From positions 11,785 to 75,784 of the forward strand of contig CAUSWF010000004.1 of assembly GCA_963535465.1 (NCBI GenBank): 64,000 nucleotides of DNA. Reading direction: 5' to 3'. The stretch comes from CAUSWF01 sp963535465 (GTDB taxonomy: Bacteria; Bacillota_I; Bacilli_A; RF39; UBA660). Below, piece by piece: positions 9,179 through 18,074 of the stretch. The number at the start of each line of letters is the position of its first letter. The stretch's first letter is position 1. The position numbers and the translations under genes were made by a program. Under the pieces are notes generated by a model, which had not been told where the DNA came from, made no database searches, and saw only the letters and a list, made by a program, of their open reading frames with translations.

Positions 9179-9204
9179 TTTTACATAAATACTTGTAAAA
9201 TTAT

Positions 9205-9243
9205 CAACAAGTTGTTGTTAATAAAAATATAAATAAATATAAT
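9205..9243 (+). promoter_or_regulatory. gap promoter with overlapping palindrome
   Basis: TTGTTA (9215-9220), a 17-base spacer, then TATAAT (9238-9243). CAACAA-G-TTGTTG (9205-9217) is an odd-centred palindrome overlapping the -35, where a repressor could block polymerase. GGAGG follows just before the gap ATG. Confidence 0.6.
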
Positions 9244-9259
9244 TTATATAGGAGGATTT

Positions 9260-10261
9260 ATGATAAAAGTAGCAATAAATGGATTTGGAAGAATAGGAAG
9301 ACTAGCATATAGAATGATGATAGAAGATAAAGATTTCGAAGTAGTATGTATAAATGACTTAGGGGAAAAAGAAGAATTAGCATATCTATTAAAATATGAT
9401 ACAACTCATAGAACTATAGATAATAAAAATATAAAAGTAGATGGAGATTACTTAGTATATGATGATAAAAAAACTCTAATAACATCATTTACTAATCCAG
9501 AAGAATTACCATGGGCTAATTTAGATGTTGATGTAGTATTAGAGTGTACTGGACATTTTACTGATAAAGAAAAAGCATCTCTTCATTTAAAAGCGGGAGC
9601 TAAAAAAGTAATAATATCAGCTCCAGCAAAAGGAGATATTAAAACAATAGTATATAATGTAAATCATAATACCCTAACAAAAGAAGATAATATCATAAGT
9701 GCAGCATCTTGTACTACAAATGGACTAGCTCCTGTAGTTGATTTATTAGATAAAGAATATGGAATTATAAAAGGATATATGACAACAGTTCATGCCTATA
9801 CAAATGATCAATCCACTCAAGATGCTTCACATAAAAAAGGTTACTTATCAAGAAGAGGAAGAGCTGCCGCTGAAAATATAATACCAGCATCAACAGGAGC
9901 AGCTAAAGCAATCGGCTTAGTATGTAAAAATCTAGATAAAAAATTATCAGGTATCGCATTAAGAGTACCAGTAGTTGATGGTTCAGTAATAGACTTAACA
10001 TTAGAATTAAATAAAAATGTAACAAAAGAAGAAGTAAATAATCTATTTAAAAATAACACAAATGAAACAATTAATTATACAGAAGACCCAATAGTATCAT
10101 CTGATGTAATTGGAATGAAATATGCAACTTTAGTAGATGGATTATCAACAGATATACTAGAAGTAGACGGAAAACAACTATTAAAAATAATAACTTGGTA
10201 TGATAATGAAACATCATTCACAGCCCAAATGTTAAGAACAACAAAATACTTAATGAAATAA
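9260..10261 (+). CDS. gap: Glyceraldehyde-3-phosphate dehydrogenase
   Basis: NAD-dependent conversion of glyceraldehyde-3-phosphate and phosphate to 1,3-bisphosphoglycerate in glycolysis; 333 residues, normal length. N-terminal Rossmann motif GFGRIGR; acidic CINDLGE region consistent with NAD preference; catalytic cysteine in ASCTTNGLAP at about residue 151; the partner histidine lies in the TTVHAYTNDQ block. It has its own promoter and terminator. pgk follows with a separate promoter, and tpiA lies 4 kb on, giving a local lower-glycolysis cluster. Confidence 0.98.
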   Translation: MIKVAINGFGRIGRLAYRMMIEDKDFEVVCINDLGEKEELAYLLKYDTTHRTIDNKNIKVDGDYLVYDDKKTLITSFTNPEELPWANLDVDVVLECTGHFTDKEKASLHLKAGAKKVIISAPAKGDIKTIVYNVNHNTLTKEDNIISAASCTTNGLAPVVDLLDKEYGIIKGYMTTVHAYTNDQSTQDASHKKGYLSRRGRAAAENIIPASTGAAKAIGLVCKNLDKKLSGIALRVPVVDGSVIDLTLELNKNVTKEEVNNLFKNNTNETINYTEDPIVSSDVIGMKYATLVDGLSTDILEVDGKQLLKIITWYDNETSFTAQMLRTTKYLMK

Positions 10262-10281
10262 GGACAGAAGTCCTTTTTTAT
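10260..10281 (+). terminator. Intrinsic terminator after gap
   Basis: AAGGAC-AGAA-GTCCTT hairpin starting in the stop codon, followed by a run of T. Confidence 0.8.
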
Positions 10282-10294
10282 TGCTTCATATTTG

Positions 10295-10323
10295 TTGCAG
10301 CAAAAAAGAAGAGATGCTATACT
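10295..10323 (+). promoter_or_regulatory. pgk promoter
   Basis: TTGCAG (10295-10300), 17-base spacer, extended -10 TGcTATACT (10315-10323). The pgk GGAGG lies about 16 bases downstream, so the leader is short. Confidence 0.6.
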
Positions 10324-10350
10324 AATAAAAAGAAGACTGGAGGAATATCC

Positions 10351-11502
10351 TTGAAAACTATAAGAGAATTAAATTTAGAAAATAAAAAAGTTCTACTTAG
10401 AGTAGACTTCAATGTTCCAATCAAAAATAATCAAATATTAGACGATGCAAGGATAATATCTGCTTTAGATACCATAAACTATTTATTAGAAAAAAATGCT
10501 AAAATAATAATATTATCACACCTAGGTAGAATAAAAGAAGAAAAAGATAAAGAAAAAAACAGTTTGAGTATAGTTTCTAAAAGATTAGGTGAATTATTAA
10601 ATAAAGAAATAATATTTATAAATAACACAAGAGGCAAAACTTTAGAAGATAAAATATCTACTATGAAAAATAAAGATATATTATTAATAGAAAATACCAG
10701 ATTTGAAGATTATCCAAATAAATTAGAGAGTAATAATGATGAAAAATTAGGCAAATATTGGGCATCTCTAGGAGATGTATTTATAAATGATGCCTTCGCA
10801 ACACTACATAGAAAACATGCATCAAATGTAGGAATTGCAAGTAATATAAAAGAAAAAGGAATAGGCTTTTTAGTAGAAAAAGAATTATATCACTTAGAAG
10901 AAGTTATAGAAAATAAAAATAAACTAACTCTAATATTAGGGGGTTCTAAGGTAAAAGATAAATTAGAACTAATAAATAATTTAATAGCTGATGTAGAACA
11001 AATTCTAATAGGTGGAGGTATGGCAAATACTTTCTTAAAAGCCAAAGGAATAGATATAGGGAAATCTATATATGAAGAAGATTTAATAGAAACATGTAAA
11101 GACATATTAAATAAATATGGTAATAAAATAATATTACCAATAGACTATGTTTTATCAGATAACATATCAAACAAACCGATAAATGATAATATCAGAAATC
11201 TAATGATTTTAGATATTGGAGAAAAAACAATTGAATTATTTAAAAATAATTTAAAAGATAAAGACTTAGTATTTTGGAATGGACCACTAGGAGCATATGA
11301 AAACAAATATTATGCAAATGGAACTAATAAAATACTTGAATTTTTAGTAAAAAACAATATAAAGACAGTATTAGGTGGCGGAGATATAGTAGCTGCATCA
11401 AAAAAATATGCAGATAAATTATATTATGTATCAACAGGTGGTGGAGCATCCCTTGAATTCCTAGCAAAATCAAATCTACCTGGATTAGAAGAAATGAAAT
11501 AG
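10351..11502 (+). CDS. pgk: Phosphoglycerate kinase
   Basis: Transfers phosphate from 1,3-bisphosphoglycerate to ADP; 383 residues, slightly short for the family (about 390-400). Start is TTG at 10351 behind a strong GGAGG; the protein then reads KTIRELNLENKKVLLRVDFNVP as expected. Other landmarks: SHLGR, NDAFATLHRKHAS, LGGSKVKDK, and the C-terminal nucleotide loop GGGDIVAA. A TTG start may lower its rate relative to gap. The next gene begins 7 bases after the stop, so pgk leads an operon running to tpiA. Confidence 0.97.
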   Translation: MKTIRELNLENKKVLLRVDFNVPIKNNQILDDARIISALDTINYLLEKNAKIIILSHLGRIKEEKDKEKNSLSIVSKRLGELLNKEIIFINNTRGKTLEDKISTMKNKDILLIENTRFEDYPNKLESNNDEKLGKYWASLGDVFINDAFATLHRKHASNVGIASNIKEKGIGFLVEKELYHLEEVIENKNKLTLILGGSKVKDKLELINNLIADVEQILIGGGMANTFLKAKGIDIGKSIYEEDLIETCKDILNKYGNKIILPIDYVLSDNISNKPINDNIRNLMILDIGEKTIELFKNNLKDKDLVFWNGPLGAYENKYYANGTNKILEFLVKNNIKTVLGGGDIVAASKKYADKLYYVSTGGGASLEFLAKSNLPGLEEMK

Positions 11503-11509
11503 GTGAAGT

Positions 11510-12016
11510 ATGTTAAAGTTTATAGAAGCAAACCCATATAGTGAAAAAGATAATTATTTATTTAAAAAGTATATTGAATTAACAGGTTCAAATACAAATG
11601 CTATAGGCATATTTGAAAGAGAAAGATTATCATATACAGAAGAAGAATATAAAAATAATCAATTATTATCACAGACAACAGAAAAGGTATATTACATATA
11701 TGATGATATATCATCTGACATAATAGACTCATGCATAGTACATGAAGAAAAAGACTTAAAGGAAGCTTCTATTTATTTTGACTATAAAGAAACACATAAA
11801 AAAACAAACTTATTAGAAGAAGTATTAACATTATGCAAAAAAAACAATATAAAAATAATGATTATACATATAAATAAAAAAGATAAATTATTACAAAAAA
11901 AATTAAATAATGATGACTACGAATTTTTAGGAGATGATATGGCTGATAATGATAGTTTAATCTTCCTACAAGAAAAAGTAGATTATAAAGAAATTAAAAT
12001 TGGAAAGAGCTTATAA
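11510..12016 (+). CDS. Uncharacterised cytoplasmic protein in the pgk-tpiA operon
   Basis: 168 residues, not recognised. No signal peptide or membrane segment. Alternating strands and helices, with a hydrophobic block NNIKIMIIHINK near 117-128 and acidic stretches (YIYDDISSD, DDDYEF-like), loosely suggest an alpha/beta fold. A GNAT acetyltransferase-like fold is possible but no acetyl-CoA loop is evident. Start follows GGTGAAGT. Its last base overlaps the first of the flippase-like gene, so the two are translationally coupled and may share a role in envelope lipid work. Confidence 0.6.
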   Translation: MLKFIEANPYSEKDNYLFKKYIELTGSNTNAIGIFERERLSYTEEEYKNNQLLSQTTEKVYYIYDDISSDIIDSCIVHEEKDLKEASIYFDYKETHKKTNLLEEVLTLCKKNNIKIMIIHINKKDKLLQKKLNNDDYEFLGDDMADNDSLIFLQEKVDYKEIKIGKSL

Positions 12017-13017
12017 TGAATAATAAAAAATCTAAAATAAATAGCATATTGATAACAATATTAATGGTAATAATACTAATTGTTGTAGTAAAAGATGACT
12101 ATAAACAAATATTACAAATTTTAACTAAAATGAATCTAATATTTATTTTATTGGCAATACTATCATACTCTATGTATGTAATACTATATGGATATCTTGG
12201 ATATATAACAATAAATCAAAAAGATAAAGTATCGCTGTTAACATCTATTAAATTATATTTAATCAATTTATTTTTTAGTGGTATAACACCATTTGCCTAT
12301 GGCGGAGAACCTATGCAAATATATTACTTAACTAAATATGATATTAAATTAGAAGACGCAACTAACGCTGTAATAATTGATTATATCTTGTACCAAATAT
12401 CACTATTATTAATAGGAATATTTGCTCTAATATATAATAGTCTTTTTCATGTATATGATATAACACTAGAAATAAAATATGCACTAATACTAGGATATGC
12501 AGTTAATATAATCGGAATATTAGTATTATCAGGATCGATATTTGCTAAAAATACTATGCAAAAGATAATAACTAATATAATAGTGTTTTTATCAAAAATA
12601 AAATTAATTAAGAATAAAGAAGAAAGATTAGAAAAAACAAATAAACAAATAGATGATTTCTATCTATCAAGTAGAACTATGATAAATAGAAAAGGATTTA
12701 TAAAAAAAGCATTATTTATAAATATATTATCTCTATCATTTAGACATTTAACCGCAGCATTTATTATTTATGCATCAGGAATATATAAACTAAATCCTCT
12801 TCAAGCATTTACCGCAAGCGCATTAACATTTGTCTGCGCAGCATTCATACCAATACCTGGAGGCTCAGGCGGAACAGAATATTTCTTTGTAAAATTTATT
12901 TCAAAATATATGCTTGAGCCATTCGCAAAAGTAATTTTATTAAGTTGGAGATTAATAACATATTATTTACCTATGATAATAGGTTTGATATTAACAAAAA
13001 CAGGAGGAAAAAAATGA
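12016..13017 (+). CDS. Flippase-like (LPG synthase TM-region/YbhN-AglD family) membrane protein
   Basis: 333 residues with about eight membrane helices. The family motifs are present: GGEPMQIYYLTK near 96-107, and FIPIPGGSGGTEYFF near 278-292. Members move or modify polar lipids in the membrane; the MprF synthetase domain is absent, so it is not an aminoacyl-PG synthase. It is directly coupled to a GT4 glycosyltransferase whose ATG overlaps this stop, so a role in glycolipid handling is a reasonable inference. Confidence 0.8.
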   Translation: MNNKKSKINSILITILMVIILIVVVKDDYKQILQILTKMNLIFILLAILSYSMYVILYGYLGYITINQKDKVSLLTSIKLYLINLFFSGITPFAYGGEPMQIYYLTKYDIKLEDATNAVIIDYILYQISLLLIGIFALIYNSLFHVYDITLEIKYALILGYAVNIIGILVLSGSIFAKNTMQKIITNIIVFLSKIKLIKNKEERLEKTNKQIDDFYLSSRTMINRKGFIKKALFINILSLSFRHLTAAFIIYASGIYKLNPLQAFTASALTFVCAAFIPIPGGSGGTEYFFVKFISKYMLEPFAKVILLSWRLITYYLPMIIGLILTKTGGKK

Positions 13018-14264
13018 GAATAGGACTATTTACAGATACCTATCCACCATATATAAATGGAGTATCTACTTCAGTTAACATGCTTAAAAATTCATTAGAA
13101 GAATTAGGGCATACAGTATATGTAATAACAGTAAATCCAAAATCAGTTCTAAAATATGAATATGATGAAAAAAATAAAATATTAAAAGTACCTGGCATAG
13201 AAACAGGAATATATGACTATAGACTTGGTAAAATATATTCATCAAAAGTAGCTAAAAAAATAAAAGAATGGAAATTAGATGTTATTCATTCACATTCAGA
13301 ATTTAGTATGGGAATAATGGCTAGAATGATAGGAAGAGAATTAAATCTACCAATAATTCATACCTACCATACTCTTCTAGAAGATTATACTTATTATGTA
13401 TTACCAAAGATGTTTGATGGGGTAACTACTAAATTAGTAGAATATCTAACAAAGTTTTACTGTGAAACTACTGCTGCTGAAGTAATAGTCCCAACAGAAA
13501 AAATATATGAACTATTTAGAGATAAATATAAACTATCAAAACAGCTTAACATAATACCAACAGGTATAGAAGTAGAAAGATTTAAAAAAGAGAAGTTAGA
13601 TAAGAAACTGCTTTTAAAATTAAGAAAAGAATATAATCTATCAAAGAAAGACTTTGTTATAATTACAGTAGGTAGATTAGCTAAAGAAAAGAACTTTGAA
13701 TTAACGATAAAAGCAATGAAAAAAATAATTAAACAAGCGCCTAATATAAAATTATTAATAGTAGGGGATGGCCCTTATAAAGAAGAATTACAAAAAATTA
13801 CTAAAGAGGAAAAAGTCAATAACAATGTAATATTTGTAGGTAAAGTAGCTTGGGATGATATGCCTTATTACTATGGATTAGGAGATATTTACACATCCGC
13901 TTCACTATCAGAAACTCAAGGTCTAACAGTAATAGAAGCTATGGCAGGAGGATTAACTCCAGTATGTATAAAAGATCAAGCCTTTTCATCGATGATAACT
14001 AATACACTGGATGGATATATTTATAAAAATGTAGATGAGTATCAAACTATAGTTTTAAAATTAAGTAAAAATAAAAAACTTTTAGATATCACTTCTAAAA
14101 AAGGAATAGAAAAAGCTGATGAATATAGTGCAAATACATATGCAAAGAAAGTATTAAAGGTATATAATAAAGCTATAAAAGAAAAAAAAGAGGATAATAG
14201 ATATGGAATCTTCTCAAAAATCTACAACAAACTAAAAGGAGATAAAAATGTTAGTTCTAAATAA
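13014..14264 (+). CDS. GT4-family glycosyltransferase, probable diacylglycerol glucosyltransferase
   Basis: 416 residues, GT-B fold. N-terminal MRIGLFTDTYPPYINGVSTS, HSHSEFSMG and TYHTLLEDYT are typical of Firmicutes/Mollicutes 1,2-diacylglycerol 3-glucosyltransferases. VGRLAKEKN opens the C-terminal lobe, and the E-x7-E nucleotide-sugar motif is ETQGLTVIE at about 300. It probably makes monoglucosyl-diacylglycerol at the membrane. Start chosen at 13014 behind GGAGG; the longer frame from 12945 lacks a ribosome site. It overlaps tpiA by 17 bases. Confidence 0.8.
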   Translation: MRIGLFTDTYPPYINGVSTSVNMLKNSLEELGHTVYVITVNPKSVLKYEYDEKNKILKVPGIETGIYDYRLGKIYSSKVAKKIKEWKLDVIHSHSEFSMGIMARMIGRELNLPIIHTYHTLLEDYTYYVLPKMFDGVTTKLVEYLTKFYCETTAAEVIVPTEKIYELFRDKYKLSKQLNIIPTGIEVERFKKEKLDKKLLLKLRKEYNLSKKDFVIITVGRLAKEKNFELTIKAMKKIIKQAPNIKLLIVGDGPYKEELQKITKEEKVNNNVIFVGKVAWDDMPYYYGLGDIYTSASLSETQGLTVIEAMAGGLTPVCIKDQAFSSMITNTLDGYIYKNVDEYQTIVLKLSKNKKLLDITSKKGIEKADEYSANTYAKKVLKVYNKAIKEKKEDNRYGIFSKIYNKLKGDKNVSSK

Positions 14265-14943
14265 TAAAAGTAATCTATGTAAAACTGAATTTATAAAATA
14301 TCAAAAAGAACTAGAAAAGTTCAAAATAAAAGATCAAGAAGTAATATTATGCCCAGCTGATATAAATATCGCATTATTTAATTTATCAAATATAATTCTT
14401 GGAGCACAAAATGTTAGCTCTTATAATGAAGGACCACATACAGGAGAAATATCTTCTAAAATGTTAAAATCATATGGAGTAGAATACTCACTAGTAGGCC
14501 ATAGTGAACGACGTCGTGAACAAAAAGAAAAAGATATAGATGTCCAATCAAAAATACAAGCACTACTTCAAGTAGGGATAAAACCAATACTATGCATTGG
14601 TGAAACAAAAGAAGAAAGAAAATCTGGCAAAGTTTTAGAAAAAATAGCGGAAGAATTGTCAGTAGCTTTTGAAGATCTAACAAAAGAAGAAATAGATGGT
14701 ATAGTAATTGCATATGAACCACTATATGCAATAGGTACAGGAGTAGTACCATCTCTAAAGGAAATAGAAGAAGTATTATCATTTGTAAAAGAAAAATATA
14801 AAGAAAATAAACTATTATACGGAGGAAGCGTAAATCTAGACACATTTAAAAAATTAAAGAACAGCTCATTAATAGATGGATATTTATTAGGAAGTTTAAG
14901 CTTAAAAGTAGGAGAATTGAAAGAATTTATAAAAAAGATTTAA
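14248..14943 (+). CDS. tpiA: Triosephosphate isomerase (short form)
   Basis: Interconverts dihydroxyacetone phosphate and glyceraldehyde-3-phosphate. 231 residues, about 20 shorter than most bacterial enzymes. The usual N-terminal NWKMN is NNKSN, which keeps the Asn and the catalytic Lys. The catalytic His is in VGHSERR, the catalytic Glu in IAYEPLYAIGTG, and the phosphate loops are YGGSV and GYLLGS, so it should be active. Start is supported by AAAGGAG. It closes the pgk operon and overlaps the glycosyltransferase. Confidence 0.93.
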   Translation: MLVLNNKSNLCKTEFIKYQKELEKFKIKDQEVILCPADINIALFNLSNIILGAQNVSSYNEGPHTGEISSKMLKSYGVEYSLVGHSERRREQKEKDIDVQSKIQALLQVGIKPILCIGETKEERKSGKVLEKIAEELSVAFEDLTKEEIDGIVIAYEPLYAIGTGVVPSLKEIEEVLSFVKEKYKENKLLYGGSVNLDTFKKLKNSSLIDGYLLGSLSLKVGELKEFIKKI

Positions 14944-14991
14944 GAAGATAGGGGGACTATTTTCTTTTTTTAAAGAATAAAAGGAGAACTT

Positions 14992-15108
14992 ATGGAAGTC
15001 ATAGTAAGAGGCAAGAAGGAAATATTGAAAAGCTTGGCAAAACAATATGAAGAGGTAATGATATCTTTGGATGTAGTTGAAGTTACATCAAAAAAAAGAG
15101 CACGATAA
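14992..15108 (+). CDS. Short ORF upstream of, and possibly the true N-terminus of, the Spo0A-C-like protein
   Basis: 38 codons behind an excellent AAGGAG: MEVIVRGKKEILKSLAKQ and so on, ending at TAA (15106-15108). It runs into an eight-A tract (15090-15097). With one A fewer, the frame would continue directly into the next ORF. The Shine-Dalgarno sits here rather than before the downstream frame, so this is probably the real 5' end of one broken or slippage-expressed gene. Confidence 0.55.
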   Translation: MEVIVRGKKEILKSLAKQYEEVMISLDVVEVTSKKRAR

Positions 15109-15502
15109 AACAAGCTGTGTTTGTTTAAATATAAAAGATATTAGTATAGAAGAAGTGAGACAAGAAATAAAAAAAGAACTAATGTATTTAGGAGTACCAT
15201 TATATAAAGCAGGTTATGAGTATTTAGAAGAAAGTATTTTAACAAAAATAATAAAAGATATAAAACTTTTAACAGATATATATGAAATAGTTGCTAAAGA
15301 GAAATCTACTTCTAAAGAAAATGTAGAAGTCGCAATAAGAAGAGTAATTGAAGATTGTTTTGATAAAATGACGCCAGATATAATAGAAGAAGTATTTAGT
15401 AACACCCTATCACCTTCTAAAGATAAAGCAACTAATTTAGAGTTTATTACTATAATAGAAGATATAGTAAAAGATAAAGTATCAACTAGAAATATTGAAT
15501 AA
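15077..15502 (+). CDS. Spo0A C-terminal DNA-binding-domain protein (5' part frameshifted?)
   Basis: The frame covers 141 codons from a weak TTG. Residues about 25-110 match the Spo0A effector domain: ELMYLGVPLYKAGYEYLEE, then IYEIVAKEKSTSKENVEVAIRRVIED, the equivalent of the recognition-helix region. There is no response-regulator receiver domain. In Spo0A this domain binds 0A boxes; here targets are unknown and no phosphorelay gene is nearby. The start is poor, whereas the ORF at 14992 has a good one, and the two frames meet at an A8 run. I treat 14992-15502 as one locus whose frame needs confirmation. Confidence 0.7.
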   Translation: MKLHQKKEHDKTSCVCLNIKDISIEEVRQEIKKELMYLGVPLYKAGYEYLEESILTKIIKDIKLLTDIYEIVAKEKSTSKENVEVAIRRVIEDCFDKMTPDIIEEVFSNTLSPSKDKATNLEFITIIEDIVKDKVSTRNIE

Positions 15503-15522
15503 TTATAAAAATATGATATACT
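15495..15522 (+). promoter_or_regulatory. Promoter of the AAA ATPase gene
   Basis: TTGAAT (15495-15500), 16-base spacer, extended -10 TGaTATACT (15514-15522). GAGGTG follows before the ATG at 15554. Confidence 0.6.
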
Positions 15523-15553
15523 AATTATAGAATATGTGAGGTGAATACATATT

Positions 15554-16828
15554 ATGGAACGTAAAATAGAAAAATTTCTACTAAAATGGAAAACAGACAT
15601 TATAAGAAAACCACTAATCCTATATGGCCCAAAGGGAGTAGGAAAAAGTTATACTACTATAAAGTTTGGACAGGAATATTATAATAATGTTGCTTATATT
15701 AATTCTGAATATAATGAAGAAGTATTAAATCTCTTTAATAAAGAAAAATCTACTAAAAAAATAATAGATATGTTGAGTGAAATGACTAATGAAGAAATAC
15801 TTCCAGAAACCACACTTATAGTAATAGATAACTTAACATCTACTGTAATAGCAAAAACATTAAGATTATTTGGAAGTGAACATTCTAAATATCACATCAT
15901 CGCAATCACATCAAATAGATCTAAACTAACAGAATTTAAAGATGAAAATTTACAATTTAAGAGTATGGGTCAAATGGACTTTGAAGAATATTTGTGGGCA
16001 TATAACGAAAAAGAAATGGCTGATTTAATTAGAAAATCATTCACAAAGAAAAAAACTTTCCCATTTCATAAAGTTGCAATGAAATTATTTAAAGACTTTA
16101 TTGAAACAGGAGGACTACCTGAATTAGTTCAAGCTAAATTACTTGGCAGTAGTGAATTAGAAATAGAAATAATAAAACAAAAGAATTTAGAAGTTTATAG
16201 AAAAGAAATTTCTCAAAATAATAATTTAATAGATATACAAAGAGGATTAGAAGTATTTAATTCAATAGGGAAACAACTATTAAAAGATAACAGAAAATTC
16301 CAATACGGATTATTAGGAGAAGGAAGAAGAGCAAAAGAATATGCTTCATCTATAGAATATTTAGTAAGTAATCAATTAGCATATAGAAGCTTTAAAGTAT
16401 CAGATATTAAAATAGTATTAAGTTCAGTAAAAGAAAAAGATAGCTTTAAATTATATATGCCAGATGATGGTATGTTATATACTATGCTTCATTTAAATAG
16501 AAAGAAAGTAGAAGAAAATGAAAATATAAAAGAATTACTATATGAAAATCACATAGCACATACATTATCAGATGGAGGATATGGACTATATTACTACGCT
16601 TCTAGTGGAAAGGCTGAATTATCATTTGTAATACAAAATAGAAAAGGTGAAATAATACCAATAGAGTTAAATGTAAGAAGCAACTCCAAAGCCAAATCAC
16701 TATCAGTATTTATGAAAAAATTCACTGTAAAGAAAGCATATAGAATAACAGAAAATAACTTCCAGACTAAGAAAGACATAAGATATATTCCAATATATTC
16801 TACATTTTGTTTTAATGATAATAATTAG
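15554..16828 (+). CDS. AAA-type ATPase with DUF4143-like C-terminus
   Basis: 424 residues. Walker A GPKGVGKSY near 25-33; Walker B TLIVIDNL near 92-99; the C-terminal half has the FVIQNRKGEIIPIELNVRS-type strand typical of DUF4143 (nuclease-like fold). The family (AAA_14/DUF4143) is widespread, variable and of unclear function; some members are accessory or mobile. It has its own promoter and a terminator that overlaps its stop. No partner gene is evident. Confidence 0.75.
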   Translation: MERKIEKFLLKWKTDIIRKPLILYGPKGVGKSYTTIKFGQEYYNNVAYINSEYNEEVLNLFNKEKSTKKIIDMLSEMTNEEILPETTLIVIDNLTSTVIAKTLRLFGSEHSKYHIIAITSNRSKLTEFKDENLQFKSMGQMDFEEYLWAYNEKEMADLIRKSFTKKKTFPFHKVAMKLFKDFIETGGLPELVQAKLLGSSELEIEIIKQKNLEVYRKEISQNNNLIDIQRGLEVFNSIGKQLLKDNRKFQYGLLGEGRRAKEYASSIEYLVSNQLAYRSFKVSDIKIVLSSVKEKDSFKLYMPDDGMLYTMLHLNRKKVEENENIKELLYENHIAHTLSDGGYGLYYYASSGKAELSFVIQNRKGEIIPIELNVRSNSKAKSLSVFMKKFTVKKAYRITENNFQTKKDIRYIPIYSTFCFNDNN

Positions 16829-16848
16829 AGTGGTATCCACTCTTTTTT
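16828..16848 (+). terminator. Intrinsic terminator after the AAA ATPase
   Basis: GAGTGG-TAT-CCACTC with TTTTTT. An extended -10 (TGaTATAAT, 16848-16856) for the next gene begins at the end of the T-run. Confidence 0.85.
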
Positions 16849-16856
16849 GATATAAT
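16848..16856 (+). promoter_or_regulatory. Extended -10 promoter of dinB
   Basis: TGaTATAAT immediately after the preceding terminator and about 18 bases before the dinB ATG, giving a very short 5' leader. No good -35 is seen. Confidence 0.55.
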
Positions 16857-16874
16857 AAAGTTGAGGTGATAAAT

Positions 16875-18074
16875 ATGAGAATTGTATTTCATATAGATGT
16901 AAACAATGCATTTTTATCATGGACAGCAGTAAAACTTCTAAAAGAAGGGAAAAAAGATATAAGAAAAATTCCATCAGTAATAGGAGGAGATGAGACAAAA
17001 AGACATGGCATAGTCTTAGCTAAATCACCTGTTGCTAAAAAGATGGGTATAACTTCAGCTATGCCGCTATACGAAGCAAAAAAAATATGTAATAATTTAG
17101 AAATATATAGACCAGATATGGAATATTATAGTGAATCTTCAAATAAATTTTATGAATATTTAAAAAAATATTCCCCAGAAATAGAAAGATATTCAATAGA
17201 TGAATGTTTTTTGGAATTAACCAACACTAAATACTTATATGATGACTATATAGCTCTAGCCTATAAAATAAAAGACGATATCAAAAACAAATTTGGTTTC
17301 ACAGTAAATGTAGGTATAGGCAATAATAAATTATGTGCTAAAATGGCAAGTGATTTTGAAAAGCCGGATAAAGTTCACACTCTAATGCATGATGAGATAG
17401 TCACTAAAATGTGGCCTTTACCAGTAGAAGACTTAATATATATAGGAAAACAAAAAGCAAAAAAACTTAAACAGATGAATATAAATACAATATCTGATTT
17501 AGCACATGTATCTGAAAAAAAGTTAAGTAAAGAATTCAAAAATCAAGCTAAACAAATGAAAGAATATGCCCAAGGTATAGATAATTCTAAAGTAGCAGAG
17601 CAAGAAGAAATAAAAAGTATAGGAAGAGAAGTAACTTTAAAATATAATACTTCCGATGAAGAAAAACTAAAAGAAGAAATATATAAACAAACAGATGAAC
17701 TAGCTAGAAGATTAAGAAAAGAAAAATTATATGCAAAAAATATAGGATTGGTATATAAAGATGCTTTGTTTATATCTAAAACTCATCAAAAAGAATTAGA
17801 GTATCCAACAAATTCTACTAAAAAAATATTTATTAACTTGATAGAACTATTCAATAAGACTTATAATAAAGAACCAATAAGACTTATAGGTGTTAGATTA
17901 TCACACTTAACAAATAAATTAGAAAAACAAATATCAATATTTGAAGAAGAAAAAGAAGAAATAAATAGCATAGACAATTTAATAGATAATTTAAATAACA
18001 AATTTGGCAAGACTATAATATCAAGCGCAACTATTAAAAAAATTGAAAGAGGTAAAAATGAAAGAAATAACTAA
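16875..18074 (+). CDS. dinB: Y-family DNA polymerase (Pol IV/DinB-like)
   Basis: Error-prone translesion polymerase, 399 residues. Catalytic acidic residues lie in FHIDVNNAFLSW and in SIDECFLELT. Fingers/palm blocks GIVLAKSP, and VGIGNNKLCAKMASDFEKPD. Helix-hairpin-helix IGKQKAKKLKQMNINTI. The little-finger region follows. Start ATG at 16875 behind GAGGTGAT; the GTG at 16866 is part of that ribosome site. The stop lies 16 bases into fhs. No LexA box was recognised. Confidence 0.88.
   Translation: MRIVFHIDVNNAFLSWTAVKLLKEGKKDIRKIPSVIGGDETKRHGIVLAKSPVAKKMGITSAMPLYEAKKICNNLEIYRPDMEYYSESSNKFYEYLKKYSPEIERYSIDECFLELTNTKYLYDDYIALAYKIKDDIKNKFGFTVNVGIGNNKLCAKMASDFEKPDKVHTLMHDEIVTKMWPLPVEDLIYIGKQKAKKLKQMNINTISDLAHVSEKKLSKEFKNQAKQMKEYAQGIDNSKVAEQEEIKSIGREVTLKYNTSDEEKLKEEIYKQTDELARRLRKEKLYAKNIGLVYKDALFISKTHQKELEYPTNSTKKIFINLIELFNKTYNKEPIRLIGVRLSHLTNKLEKQISIFEEEKEEINSIDNLIDNLNNKFGKTIISSATIKKIERGKNERNN

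Noticed and set aside
12945..13013. N-terminal extension of the GT4 glycosyltransferase
   Set aside because: Lies within the flippase-like gene, no ribosome site; the family starts at MRIGLFTDTYPP.
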